A DNA stretch of 14,119 nt from Dorea sp. (GCA_016295505.1 JAEDLC010000047.1:1-14119), one strand, 5' to 3'. Shown: positions 1 to 6,718, numbered from the stretch's first letter. The notes: generated from the sequence alone by a model not told the origin. Translations and numbers: made by a program.

Positions 1-225
1 GATATGATCAAGAAAGCAATCGATCTTGGAGTTGCAAAAATCAATGTTAATACAGAGTGCCAGCTGGCTTTTGCAGATGCTACACGTAAGTATGTAGAAG
101 CTGGAAAAGACCTGGAAGGAAAAGGATATGATCCTCGTAAATTACTGAAACCAGGATTTGAAGCAATCAAAGAAACAGTTAAAACGAAGATGGAATTATT
201 CGGTTCTGTTGGAAAAGCTGAATAA
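1..225 (+). CDS. fba: Fructose-bisphosphate aldolase, class II, C-terminal fragment
   Basis: Only the last 74 codons lie in the window; the reading frame is open to the left edge, so the true start is upstream. The visible stretch contains GVAKINVNTECQLAFADATR and ends FGSVGKAE, which I recognise as the C-terminal part of class II (metal-dependent) fructose-1,6-bisphosphate aldolase. In this family the Lys-Ile-Asn-Val-Asn/Asp-Thr segment lies at the phosphate-binding end of the TIM barrel. The enzyme cleaves fructose-1,6-bisphosphate to DHAP and glyceraldehyde-3-phosphate in cytosolic glycolysis. It ends with TAA and is followed by terminator-like hairpins, so it is the last gene of its unit. 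Length and start cannot be judged here. Confidence 0.93.
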   Translation, partial: DMIKKAIDLGVAKINVNTECQLAFADATRKYVEAGKDLEGKGYDPRKLLKPGFEAIKETVKTKMELFGSVGKAE

Positions 226-290
226 TTAGTGAAAAAATTCACTTGCCTTTTTAAACCGTTTGAGTTATACTAACTGGCATAGAAAGAACA

Positions 291-325
291 AAGGCGTTCC
301 AGCGAAGGTTGGAGTGCCTTTTTCC
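291..325 (+). terminator. Rho-independent terminator after fba
   Basis: The arms AAGGCGTTCC (291-300) and GGAGTGCCTT (311-320) pair over 10 bp, with two G-U pairs and a 10-nt loop, and run directly into a T tract (319-323). A smaller 6-bp hairpin, AGTGAA/TTCACT at 228-243 followed by TGCCTTTTT, sits just after the stop codon and may act as a first weak terminator. Confidence 0.78.
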
Positions 326-338
326 AGTTATTCTTCAT

Positions 339-367
339 GGTCATGCGGAAGAATAACATTCTATAAT
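339..367 (+). promoter_or_regulatory. Probable glnN promoter (clear -10 only)
   Basis: A perfect TATAAT lies at 362-367, between the fba terminator and glnN. The hexamer 17 bp upstream (GGTCAT, 339-344) is a poor -35, so the promoter may need an activator or be weak. Transcription would start near 374, giving a leader of about 20 nt. The ribosome binding site is the purine run 381-392 ending in GAGGAG. I see no GlnR-type palindrome. Confidence 0.45.
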
Positions 368-394
368 ACATAATAAGAAAGGAAACGAGGAGAC

Positions 395-2506
395 ATGAGT
401 GAAGCATTTAATGTAGCCGATATTTTTGGCGAGGACGTATTTAATGACACTGTGATGCAGGAGCGTCTTCCTAAAAAAGTCTACAAAGATCTGAAAAAAA
501 CCATTGAAGAAGGTAAGGAGTTAGACCTTGCCACAGCAGATGTAATTGCACACGAGATGAAAGAATGGGCAATTGAGAAAGGGGCTACGCATTATACTCA
601 CTGGTTCCAGCCTCTTACCGGAGTGACTGCTGAGAAGCATGATTCTTTTATCTCCGCTCCACTTCCAAGTGGAAAAGTATTGATGAGCTTTTCCGGAAAG
701 GAACTGATCAAAGGAGAGCCGGATGCATCATCCTTCCCATCCGGAGGACTCCGTGCAACGTTTGAAGCAAGAGGATATACAGCATGGGATTGTACCTCTC
801 CTGCATTTGTAAGACATGATGCAGCAGGTGCAACGCTTTGTATTCCAACAGCCTTTTGCTCTTATAAGGGTGAGGCACTTGACCAGAAAACTCCTCTTCT
901 TCGTTCCATGCAGGCAATCAATGAGCAGTCTCTGAGACTGATCCGTCTGTTTGGAAATACAACATCTAAGAAAGTTACTCCTTCTGTAGGACCAGAGCAG
1001 GAATATTTCCTTGTAGATGCTGAGAAATTTTTACAGAGAAAGGACCTGATTTATACCGGTCGTACATTGTTTGGTGCAATGCCTCCAAAGGGACAGGAAT
1101 TAGATGATCATTATTTTGGAACGATTCGTCAGAGAATCGCCGGATTTATGAAGGATGTTAATGAAGAACTCTGGAAAGTCGGAGTATCTGCCAAGACACA
1201 GCATAACGAAGTGGCACCGGCTCAGCACGAGCTTGCTCCGATCTATGCAGAAGCAAACGTAGCTGTAGACCACAACCATCTGGTAATGCAGACATTAAAG
1301 AGAGTTGCATGCAAGCATGGTATGAAATGCCTGCTTCATGAGAAACCGTTTGCAGGAGTCAATGGTTCCGGTAAACATGATAACTGGTCTCTGACTACAG
1401 ATGATGGAAAGAATCTGCTTGATCCGGGCAAGACGCCTCATGAGAACGTTCAGTTCCTTCTGGTACTTACCTGTATCCTGAAGGCAGTGGATGAACATGC
1501 AGACCTTCTTCGTGAATCCGCAGCAGATCCAGGAAATGATCACAGACTGGGAGCAAATGAAGCACCACCGGCAATCATCTCTGTATTCCTTGGCGAGCAG
1601 CTGGAGGATGTGCTGGATCAGCTGATCAGCACCGGTTCAGCTACACACAGTCTGAAGGGCGGCAAGCTGGAAACAGGTGTAAGCACTCTTCCGGATCTTG
1701 CAAAAGATGCGACAGACCGAAACAGAACATCACCGTTCGCATTTACAGGTAATAAATTTGAATTCCGTATGGTAGGCTCCCGTGATTCTGTTGCAGGACC
1801 AAACGTTGTATTGAATACCATCGTTGCAGAAGCATTTGCAGAAGCATGTGATGTACTGGAAAATGCAGAAGATTTTGATGCTGCAGTGCATGATCTGATC
1901 AAAAAGTATGCGACAGATCATCAGCGTGTGGTATTTAACGGTAATGGATATTCTGATGAATGGGTAGAAGAAGCTGAAAGACGTGGACTTCCGAATATCA
2001 AATCCATGGTTGAGGCAATTCCTGCGCTTACAACAGAAAAGACTGTATCCATGTTTGAAAAATTCAAAGTATTTACAAGAGCTGAGCTTGAGTCCCGTGC
2101 AGAGATCAAGTACGAGAACTATTCTAAGGCAATCAATATTGAGGCGCGTACTATGATCGATATGGCAAGCAAGCAGATCATTCCGGCTGTAATCAAGTAT
2201 ACGAAATCTCTTGCAGATACCGTTGTAGTTGTAAAACAGGCAGGTGCAGACGCGTCCGTACAGGCAGAGCTGCTCACAGAGATCTCCGGACTTCTTGCTG
2301 AGACTAAGAAAGCACTGGAAGAACTGATCGTGATCACAGATAAGGCAGCAGAGATGGAAGAGGGAGAAGATCAGGCAAAATTCTATCACTTTGATGTAGT
2401 GCCTGCAATGGAAGCTCTTCGTGCTCCGGTAGATAAGCTTGAGATGATCGTAGATAAGGAAGCATGGCCAATGCCTTCTTATGGAGATCTGATGTTCGAA
2501 GTATAG
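395..2506 (+). CDS. glnN: Glutamine synthetase type III (GSIII)
   Basis: This 703-residue protein has the size typical of GSIII (about 700 residues) rather than GSI/GSII (350-470). It condenses glutamate and ammonia to glutamine with ATP in the cytosol; GSIII enzymes form dodecamers. Recognisable segments are the GSIII N-terminal domain (residues 1-180, with FPSGGLRATFEARGY at 114-128), the metal-binding strand PSVGPEQEYFLVD (196-208), NEVAPAQHELAPIY (271-284), VNGSGKHDNWSL (322-333, the ammonia/ATP region), and NRTSPFAFTGNKFEFR (443-458, glutamate and phosphate contacts). Residues 560-690 form the helical C-terminal extension characteristic of the family. The start is supported by GAGGAG 387-392, 2 nt before the ATG. 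It is monocistronic, between two terminators. No frameshift or missing motif was seen. Confidence 0.96.
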   Translation: MSEAFNVADIFGEDVFNDTVMQERLPKKVYKDLKKTIEEGKELDLATADVIAHEMKEWAIEKGATHYTHWFQPLTGVTAEKHDSFISAPLPSGKVLMSFSGKELIKGEPDASSFPSGGLRATFEARGYTAWDCTSPAFVRHDAAGATLCIPTAFCSYKGEALDQKTPLLRSMQAINEQSLRLIRLFGNTTSKKVTPSVGPEQEYFLVDAEKFLQRKDLIYTGRTLFGAMPPKGQELDDHYFGTIRQRIAGFMKDVNEELWKVGVSAKTQHNEVAPAQHELAPIYAEANVAVDHNHLVMQTLKRVACKHGMKCLLHEKPFAGVNGSGKHDNWSLTTDDGKNLLDPGKTPHENVQFLLVLTCILKAVDEHADLLRESAADPGNDHRLGANEAPPAIISVFLGEQLEDVLDQLISTGSATHSLKGGKLETGVSTLPDLAKDATDRNRTSPFAFTGNKFEFRMVGSRDSVAGPNVVLNTIVAEAFAEACDVLENAEDFDAAVHDLIKKYATDHQRVVFNGNGYSDEWVEEAERRGLPNIKSMVEAIPALTTEKTVSMFEKFKVFTRAELESRAEIKYENYSKAINIEARTMIDMASKQIIPAVIKYTKSLADTVVVVKQAGADASVQAELLTEISGLLAETKKALEELIVITDKAAEMEEGEDQAKFYHFDVVPAMEALRAPVDKLEMIVDKEAWPMPSYGDLMFEV

Positions 2507-2540
2507 TCTGTTAAGAAATACATTAGAAAAATTTAAGAAC

Positions 2541-2593
2541 CCCGGACTTGGAATGGTTATGTGAATATGCTATTCTAAGTTCGGGATCTTTTA
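2541..2593 (+). terminator. Rho-independent terminator after glnN
   Basis: A 14-bp stem pairs 2541-2554 (CCCGGACTTGGAAT) with 2572-2585 (ATTCTAAGTTCGGG), with two G-U pairs and a 17-nt loop, followed by ATCTTTTAT. The T tract ends only about 5 nt before the ribosome binding site of the next gene. Confidence 0.82.
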
Positions 2594-2609
2594 TATCAGG
2601 AGGAAATTC

Positions 2610-3065
2610 ATGACGAAAATAGTATTTCTGGACAAACTGAAAAAAGCGTTAGGCAACGATCTGCCGGGTGCTGTCGTTCAGGAGCATGTGAATTATTATC
2701 ATAATTATATTAATGAAGAGATTGGAAAAGGCAGAAGTGAAGCGGAAGTTATTCGCGAACTGGGCGATCCATGGGCAATTGCCAGGAACATCATTGCTTC
2801 AGAAGAGATCAAAGGGAATGCAAAAGAAACATATGACAGTTATGAACCGGAGCGTCAGGCGGATCATACATGGAATCGGAATACAGCTGTACATGTATTT
2901 GGAATAGACAGCTGGTGGAAGAAGCTGCTGCTCATACTGGGTGTGATCGGAGTAGTTCTGGTGATCGGGGCCGTCATTGGAGGACTGCTCAGTCTTCTCA
3001 TGCCTTTGATTCCTGTGTTGATCGTAATCTGGGTCGTAATTCGTGTACTGAACAGACGACGATGA
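2610..3065 (+). CDS. Small membrane protein with N-terminal HAAS (DUF1700-like) domain
   Basis: The 151-residue protein begins with a helical segment (residues 1-65) of the pattern FLDKLKKAL...YYHNYINEEIGKGRSEAEVIRELGDP...IARNII, which matches the HAAS/DUF1700 fold. A polar linker follows (66-100), then hydrophobic stretches at about 104-125 and 127-146 (one hairpin or two membrane spans), ending in Asn-Arg-Arg-Arg. HAAS domains are usually encoded beside PadR-type repressors and are thought to link them to the membrane; none is visible nearby, so the partner is unknown. The start is well supported by AGGAGGAAATTC before the ATG at 2610. The upstream terminator leaves no obvious room for its own promoter. 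Confidence in the domain is good; the biological role is unknown. Confidence 0.8.
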   Translation: MTKIVFLDKLKKALGNDLPGAVVQEHVNYYHNYINEEIGKGRSEAEVIRELGDPWAIARNIIASEEIKGNAKETYDSYEPERQADHTWNRNTAVHVFGIDSWWKKLLLILGVIGVVLVIGAVIGGLLSLLMPLIPVLIVIWVVIRVLNRRR

Positions 3066-3101
3066 AGGATGAAGTAGCCGGAAACGGGATTATAGTGCAA
3101 A

Positions 3102-3132
3102 AAAAGATCGATGGGGGAGCCATCGATCTTTT
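3102..3132 (+). terminator. Rho-independent terminator after HAAS-domain gene
   Basis: A perfect 11-bp inverted repeat, AAGATCGATGG (3104-3114) and CCATCGATCTT (3120-3130), has a 5-nt loop and extends by two A-T pairs into the flanking A and T runs. It is followed by only four T's, so termination may be partial. Confidence 0.75.
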
Positions 3133-3161
3133 GAGGGGAGTATAAATAATTAATAAGGGGT

Positions 3162-3197
3162 TGTAGAAAGTTTTCTTTCTACATGATTTAGTATAAT
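3162..3197 (+). promoter_or_regulatory. Promoter with inverted repeat upstream of Asn/Ser-rich gene
   Basis: TATAAT at 3192-3197 is a perfect -10. The -35 position (about 3169-3175) has no good TTGACA match and lies inside a perfect 9-bp inverted repeat TGTAGAAAG-TTTT-CTTTCTACA (3162-3170 and 3175-3183). A symmetric element over the -35 region is the usual place for an activator or repressor site; that role is inferred. Transcription would start near 3204. Confidence 0.5.
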
Positions 3198-3203
3198 ATA
3201 GCA

Positions 3204-3337
3204 GAAAATAAAAAGCAAGAAAAATATTAAAAAAAACTTAATATATTTGTTTTTTTGTTTTTGTGGAAAACAGCACATAAAAATTCCGAAACAGGACAGA
3301 ATATGTCTTGTAACAAAATTGATTAGGAGGAATTGAT
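3204..3337 (+). other. Long AT-rich 5' leader with hairpins
   Basis: About 134 nt separate the predicted start of transcription from the ATG at 3338. The leader holds an A/T-only hairpin (ATATTAA 3224-3230, TTAATAT 3238-3244) followed by a T-rich tract at 3246-3262, which resembles a weak intrinsic terminator. It also holds an 8-bp hairpin ACAGGACA/TGTCTTGT (3291-3298 and 3304-3311) just before the ribosome binding site TAGGAGG (3324-3330). No known riboswitch class is recognised; attenuation or leader stability control is inference. Confidence 0.4.
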
Positions 3338-3556
3338 ATGGCTAAGAATTATAGTTCATCTAACAACAGCCAGAATGCATCCGGTAGAAATGCATCTGAC
3401 AGAAACACATCTGACATGAACTCAACGAACAGAAATGCATCCAATAAGAATGCATCTCAGAATTCAACAAACAGAAATGCATCCAATAAGAATGCATCTC
3501 AGAGTTCAACCAACAAAAATTCATATAACACAGGCAACGAAAGTAATCATTATTAA
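3338..3556 (+). CDS. Asn/Ser-rich low-complexity repeat protein, 72 residues
   Basis: After MAKNYSSSNN the protein is built almost entirely of Asn, Ser, Ala, Thr, Lys, Arg and Gln, with the triplet Asn-Ala-Ser recurring seven times and related Asn-Thr-Ser and Asn-Ser-Thr steps between. The unit NSTNRNASNKNASQ (14 residues) occurs twice, with a degenerate third copy. It has no signal peptide, membrane segment, cysteine or acidic domain and is hydrophilic, so it is likely disordered. TAGGAGG 7 nt before the ATG, its own promoter and a 3' hairpin argue that it is really expressed. Small Asn/Ser-rich proteins occur in other Clostridia to my recollection, but I know no function; a spore or surface role would be a guess. 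The coding sequence could still be expanding by repeat slippage. Confidence 0.72.
   Translation: MAKNYSSSNNSQNASGRNASDRNTSDMNSTNRNASNKNASQNSTNRNASNKNASQSSTNKNSYNTGNESNHY
3419..3536 (+). repeat. 42-bp in-frame tandem repeat (2.8 copies)
   Basis: Units lie at 3419-3460, 3461-3502 and a diverged partial 3503-3536. Units 1 and 2 differ at only two positions, both third-codon changes, and 42 bp keeps the frame (14 codons). Each full unit contains the palindrome ATGCAT twice; six copies of ATGCAT occur in the gene in all. Confidence 0.9.
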
Positions 3557-3561
3557 GACGG

Positions 3562-3609
3562 CGACAGGAGTGCAGGGACATGCAGACAGGCATGTCCCTT
3601 GCGCTGTCG
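3562..3609 (+). terminator. Strong GC-rich hairpin after Asn/Ser-rich gene
   Basis: A perfect 9-bp stem GGGACATGC/GCATGTCCC (3575-3583 and 3590-3598) is enclosed by an outer stem CGACAG/CTGTCG (3562-3567 and 3604-3609). It begins 6 nt after the stop codon. No T tract follows (GCAATATTATG), so it may stabilise the 3' end or terminate poorly rather than act as a classic terminator. Confidence 0.55.
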
Positions 3610-3627
3610 GCAATATTATGATATAAG
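3599..3627 (+). promoter_or_regulatory. Possible promoter of the rlmL-rdgB-phosphodiesterase operon
   Basis: TTGCGC (3599-3604), a 17-bp spacer and TATAAG (3622-3627) form a moderate promoter, with the -35 overlapping the 3' arm of the preceding hairpin. Transcription would begin near 3634, about 32 nt before the preferred start codon. Confidence 0.4.
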
Positions 3628-3665
3628 TAAAGATAGCAAAAACGAAAGTACATATGGAGAACAGA

Positions 3666-4823
3666 ATGAAAAAAACAGAATTGATCGCGCCGTGTCATTT
3701 TGGCCTGGAGGCGGTGTTGAAAAGGGAAATACAGGATCTGGGATATGAGATATCGGAAGTGGAAGATGGAAGAGTTACATTTTACGGAGATGCAGAAGCT
3801 GTCTGTCGTGCAAATGTATTTTTGAGGACGGCGGAGAGAATCCTGTGGAAAGTAGGAGATTTTCGGGCAGAGACATTTGACGAATTGTTTGAGAAGACCA
3901 GAGCACTTCCGTGGGAAGAGTTTATTCCGAAAGACGGGAAATTCTGGGTTGCCAAGGCTGCTTCCGTCAAGAGCAAGCTGTTCAGTCCTTCAGACATTCA
4001 GTCTATTATGAAAAAAGCAATGGTGAGAAGGATGGAGGAACACTATCATATGAAGTGGTTTCCGGAAGATGGTGCCTCTTATCCTGTGAGAGTGTTCTTG
4101 AAAAAAGATATTGTGACGGTTGGAATCGATGCATCCGGTGTGTCTCTTCACAAAAGAGGATATCGTGAGGTGGCGGGAAAGGCACCGATCACGGAGACGC
4201 TGGCAGCGGCACTCATCATGCTGACTCCATGGCACAGAGACAGAGTGCTGGTAGATCCGTTCTGCGGAAGCGGAACATTTCCAATCGAAGCTGCCATGAT
4301 GGCGGCAAACATTGCACCGGGGATGAATCGGAGCTTTACGGCAGAGACGTGGACGAATCTGATTCCGAAAAAGTTATGGTATGATACGATAGATGAGGCG
4401 AATGATCTGATTGATGATCAGATCGATACCGATATACAGGGATATGATATTGACGGCTCTGTGATTAAGATCGCAAGGAGAAATGCAAGAGAAGCCGGAG
4501 TAGATCATCTGATCCATTTTCAGGAGCGTGATATCAAAGATCTGAGTCATCCGAAAAAGTATGGATTTATCATCACAAATCCACCTTACGGAGAGAGACT
4601 GGAAGATAAAAAAGATCTTCCGGAACTGTATGGAACGTTTGGAGAGAGTTTTAAGCGTCTGGATACATGGTCTGCGTACATGATTACTTCTTATGAGGAT
4701 GCAGAAAGGTATTTTGGGAGAAAAGCAGATAAAAATCGCAAGATATATAATGGAATGCTGAAAACGTATTACTATCAGTTCCTCGGACCACGTCCGCCGA
4801 AACAGAAGAGAACAGACAGATAG
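3666..4823 (+). CDS. rlmL: THUMP-domain class I RNA methyltransferase (RlmL/YpsC family)
   Basis: The protein (385 residues from 3666) has an N-terminal ferredoxin-like/THUMP region (residues 1-160; ELIAPCHFGLEAVLKREI near the start) and a C-terminal Rossmann methyltransferase domain. The SAM-binding motif is DPFCGSGTFPIEAAM (197-211) and the catalytic motif TNPPYGERL (304-312); NPPY is typical of N2-guanine or N6-adenine methylation. Proteobacterial RlmL makes m2G2445 in 23S rRNA; Gram-positive YpsC relatives carry only this half, so the exact target is inferred. An ATG at 3654 would add MENR, but GGAGA (3656-3660) sits 5 nt before the ATG at 3666, while 3654 has no ribosome binding site. 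First gene of a three-gene operon; the next start is 19 nt after its stop. Confidence 0.87.
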   Translation: MKKTELIAPCHFGLEAVLKREIQDLGYEISEVEDGRVTFYGDAEAVCRANVFLRTAERILWKVGDFRAETFDELFEKTRALPWEEFIPKDGKFWVAKAASVKSKLFSPSDIQSIMKKAMVRRMEEHYHMKWFPEDGASYPVRVFLKKDIVTVGIDASGVSLHKRGYREVAGKAPITETLAAALIMLTPWHRDRVLVDPFCGSGTFPIEAAMMAANIAPGMNRSFTAETWTNLIPKKLWYDTIDEANDLIDDQIDTDIQGYDIDGSVIKIARRNAREAGVDHLIHFQERDIKDLSHPKKYGFIITNPPYGERLEDKKDLPELYGTFGESFKRLDTWSAYMITSYEDAERYFGRKADKNRKIYNGMLKTYYYQFLGPRPPKQKRTDR

Positions 4824-4842
4824 AATGAAAGGAAGTACCATA

Positions 4843-5475
4843 ATGGAAAAGATCATATTTGCAACCGGAAATAAAAATAAGATGATAGAGATTAGAGCAA
4901 TTCTAAGTGATCTCGGTGTAGAGATTCTGTCTCAGAAGGAGGCAGGAATCCATGCGGATGTAGTAGAGGATGGAACAACTTTTGAGGAGAATGCGCTGAT
5001 CAAGGCAACAGAGATCGCAAAGGCGGCAGCCCGGATGCCGGAATATCAGAATACAGTGGTACTGGCAGATGATTCCGGACTGGAGATCGATTATCTGAAT
5101 AAAGAGCCGGGAATCTATTCCGCTCGATATATGGGAGAAGACACTTCCTATGATATCAAGAATCAGGCACTGATTGATCGCCTGGAGGGAGTTCCAGACG
5201 AGCAGAGAACTGCGAGATTCGTGTGTGCGATTGCAGCAGCATTTCCGGATGGTTCGCACGAAGTTGTGCGTGGCACTATGGAAGGGCGGATCGGATACGA
5301 GATCATCGGAGAGAATGGATTTGGCTATGATCCGATCTTTTTCCTTCCGGAATATGGCTGCACCAGTGCCGAGCTGTCTCCGGAAAAGAAAAATGAACTG
5401 AGCCATCGTGGAGAGGGATTAAGGAAAATGAGAGCCATCCTGAGTAAGAAGGCAGAGAATGTGAATAATAAGTGA
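4843..5475 (+). CDS. rdgB: XTP/dITP (non-canonical purine NTP) pyrophosphatase, RdgB/HAM1 family
   Basis: This 210-residue protein shows the complete family signature: FATGNKNKMIEIRAIL (6-21) for nucleotide phosphates, LADDSGLEIDYL (74-85) with the metal-binding and catalytic aspartates, GIYSARYMG (90-98), GFGYDPIFF (159-167) and SHRGEGLRKM (187-196), which covers the base-recognition region. It hydrolyses XTP, ITP and dITP to the monophosphate and pyrophosphate, cleaning the nucleotide pool. The start at 4843 is preferred over an in-frame ATG at 4825 because AAAGGAAG (4828-4835) lies 7 nt before it and homologues begin at the strand MxxIIFATGN. It is followed after 7 nt by a phosphodiesterase gene, the same pairing as B. 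subtilis ysnA-ysnB. Confidence 0.95.
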   Translation: MEKIIFATGNKNKMIEIRAILSDLGVEILSQKEAGIHADVVEDGTTFEENALIKATEIAKAAARMPEYQNTVVLADDSGLEIDYLNKEPGIYSARYMGEDTSYDIKNQALIDRLEGVPDEQRTARFVCAIAAAFPDGSHEVVRGTMEGRIGYEIIGENGFGYDPIFFLPEYGCTSAELSPEKKNELSHRGEGLRKMRAILSKKAENVNNK

Positions 5476-5482
5476 GGTCCAT

Positions 5483-5962
5483 ATGAAAATACTGATTGTA
5501 AGTGATACACACAGGCAGCACAGAAATCTGGAAAAGGCGATTGAAAAAGAACGCCCGTTTGATATGCTGATTCATCTGGGAGACGTAGAAGGCGGAGATG
5601 ATTATATTGCCGCTCTCGCAGAATGTCCGACGTATTTTGTGCGTGGAAATAATGATTTCTTTTCGGATTTACCGGCAGAGGATGAGCTTATGGTAGAGGG
5701 ATACCATATATTCATTACCCACGGGCATGCATATTATGTGTCTATGGGAGAGGAACGTCTGATACAGGAAGCAAAAGAGAGGGATGCAGACATTGTAATG
5801 TATGGGCATACCCACAGACCATCATGCAGAAAAGATGAGAATCTGCTGATCCTGAATCCGGGAAGCATGTCCTATCCGAGACAGGAGGGGAGACGGCCGA
5901 GCTATATGTTAATGCATATTGATGACCAGGGACGTGTAGAGGTATCCCAGGAGTATTTATAG
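5483..5962 (+). CDS. yfcE: Metallophosphoesterase, YfcE/YsnB (MJ0936) family
   Basis: The 159-residue protein is a compact calcineurin-like phosphoesterase with all metal ligands visible: SDTH (7-10), GDVEGGD (33-39), GNND (56-59), THGH (79-82) and GHTHRP (108-113), plus the family signature NPGSMSYPR (125-133). Relatives hydrolyse model phosphodiesters with divalent metals; the physiological substrate is not established. The start is preceded by GTGAGG (5472-5477), which overlaps the rdgB stop, so the two genes are translationally close. It ends the operon at 5962; no clear hairpin follows, and the next element is the tRNA promoter 37 bp downstream, so some readthrough into the tRNA unit is possible. 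Confidence 0.92.
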   Translation: MKILIVSDTHRQHRNLEKAIEKERPFDMLIHLGDVEGGDDYIAALAECPTYFVRGNNDFFSDLPAEDELMVEGYHIFITHGHAYYVSMGEERLIQEAKERDADIVMYGHTHRPSCRKDENLLILNPGSMSYPRQEGRRPSYMLMHIDDQGRVEVSQEYL

Positions 5963-5999
5963 GGGAAAATCAAAAAAGAAAAATTTATAAAAAAAGTTG

Positions 6000-6028
6000 T
6001 TGACAAGCTGAGTGGGTTCGGATATAAT
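6000..6028 (+). promoter_or_regulatory. Strong sigma-A promoter of the tRNA operon
   Basis: A perfect TTGACA (6000-6005), a 17-bp spacer and a perfect TATAAT (6023-6028), preceded by an A/T-rich stretch (5968-5998) that could serve as an UP element. Transcription is expected near 6035, about 40 nt before tRNA-Pro. The leader can form a hairpin (CATGT 6033-6037 with ACATG 6059-6063). Confidence 0.92.
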
Positions 6029-6074
6029 AAGTCATGTGCCACGGAAAAGAACAGTGTGACATGAAAATTAAAAC

Positions 6075-6149
<75 letters not shown>

Positions 6150-6157
6150 TCTGATAT

Positions 6158-6228
6158 GCGGGTGTAGTTCAATGGTAGAACACCAGCCTTCCAAGCTGGA
6201 TACGTGGGTTCGATTCCCATCACCCGCT
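6158..6228 (+). tRNA. tRNA-Gly (anticodon TCC)
   Basis: Full cloverleaf: acceptor GCGGGTG/CACCCGC with discriminator T, anticodon arm CCAGC-CTTCCAA-GCTGG (TCC), T arm GTGGG-TTCGATT-CCCAT. 71 nt, no encoded CCA; 8 nt after tRNA-Pro. Confidence 0.96.
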
Positions 6229-6280
6229 TTCTTAAAGCCTTTAAGCTTTAAGATAGATAGTTCTAAGGAGCTAGTCTTAT

Positions 6281-6354
6281 GAGTCTGTAGCTCAGCTGGA
6301 TAGAGCAACGGCCTTCTAAGCCGTAGGTCGAGGGTTCGAATCCCCCCAGGCTCG
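6281..6354 (+). tRNA. tRNA-Arg (anticodon TCT)
   Basis: Full cloverleaf: acceptor GAGTCTG/CAGGCTC with one T-G pair, discriminator G, anticodon arm ACGGC-CTTCTAA-GCCGT (TCT, reads AGA/AGG), T loop TTCGAAT. 74 nt, no encoded CCA. The 52-nt spacer before it contains a CTTAAAG/CTTTAAG inverted repeat (6231-6245). Confidence 0.95.
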
Positions 6355-6420
6355 TTAGAACCACACAATTGAATAAGGTGGTACTTAGTTGGACAAGATA
6401 GTTCGATAAGTAATATATAT

Positions 6421-6495
6421 GGTGGGTATGGTGCAGTTGGTTAGCGCGCCAGATTGTGGTTCTGGATATCAAGGGTTCGAGTCCCTTTACCCACC
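6421..6495 (+). tRNA. tRNA-His (anticodon GTG)
   Basis: Acceptor GTGGGTA/TACCCAC with the extra 5' G (6421) opposite discriminator C (6495), the identity pair of tRNA-His; anticodon arm CCAGA-TTGTGGT-TCTGG (GTG); T arm AAGGG-TTCGAGT-CCCTT. No encoded CCA. A T-rich spacer follows but has no separate hairpin. Confidence 0.95.
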
Positions 6496-6509
6496 TTTTT
6501 TTCTTTTAT

Positions 6510-6581
6510 TGGGCTATCGCCAAGCGGTAAGGCACAGGACTTTGACTCCTGCATTCGTTGGTTCGAATCCAACTAGCCCAG
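6510..6581 (+). tRNA. tRNA-Gln (anticodon TTG)
   Basis: Acceptor TGGGCTA/TAGCCCA with discriminator G; the weak U1-A72 start pair is typical of tRNA-Gln. Anticodon arm CAGGA-CTTTGAC-TCCTG (TTG), T arm GTTGG-TTCGAAT-CCAAC. 72 nt, no encoded CCA. Confidence 0.95.
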
Positions 6582-6585
6582 GTAA

Positions 6586-6658
6586 GGGCGTGTAGCTCAG
6601 TCGGTAGAGCACTTGACTTTTAATCAAGTTGTCCGGGGTTCGAATCCCCGCACGCTCA
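6586..6658 (+). tRNA. tRNA-Lys (anticodon TTT)
   Basis: Acceptor GGGCGTG/CACGCTC (one G-T pair) with discriminator A, anticodon arm CTTGA-CTTTTAA-TCAAG (TTT), T arm CGGGG-TTCGAAT-CCCCG. 73 nt, no encoded CCA; 4 nt after tRNA-Gln and last in the operon. Confidence 0.96.
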
Positions 6659-6667
6659 TTGAATATG

Positions 6668-6700
6668 AATCCGTGGATGGAGAATCCCCGGATTTTTTTT
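6668..6700 (+). terminator. Terminator of the tRNA operon
   Basis: AATCCG-T-GGAT pairs with ATCC-C-CGGATT (6668-6678 and 6684-6694; one T-C mismatch, 5-nt loop) and runs into eight T's (6693-6700). Confidence 0.9.
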
Positions 6701-6718
6701 GTGCATTTTACGGAAAAG

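Noticed and set aside
1730..2389. A 219-residue open frame antisense to glnN
   Set aside because: It lies wholly within a strongly conserved glnN coding region, has no ribosome binding site, and its composition (Cys, Phe and Ile rich) is that of an antisense shadow.
3419..3536. Possible CRISPR-like array
   Set aside because: The 42-bp units are adjacent without spacers, are in frame and encode a repeat peptide.
3654..3665. Upstream ATG as start of the methyltransferase
   Set aside because: No ribosome binding site precedes it, while GGAGA sits 5 nt before the ATG at 3666 and the family begins near MKKTELIAPCHFGLE.
4825..4842. Upstream ATG as start of rdgB
   Set aside because: It would place the AAAGGAAG ribosome binding site inside the coding sequence; the ATG at 4843 gives the normal family N-terminus.
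4374..5406. Long minus-strand open frames under the methyltransferase and rdgB
   Set aside because: Both are opposite well-conserved enzymes with all motifs intact on the plus strand and lack start signals.
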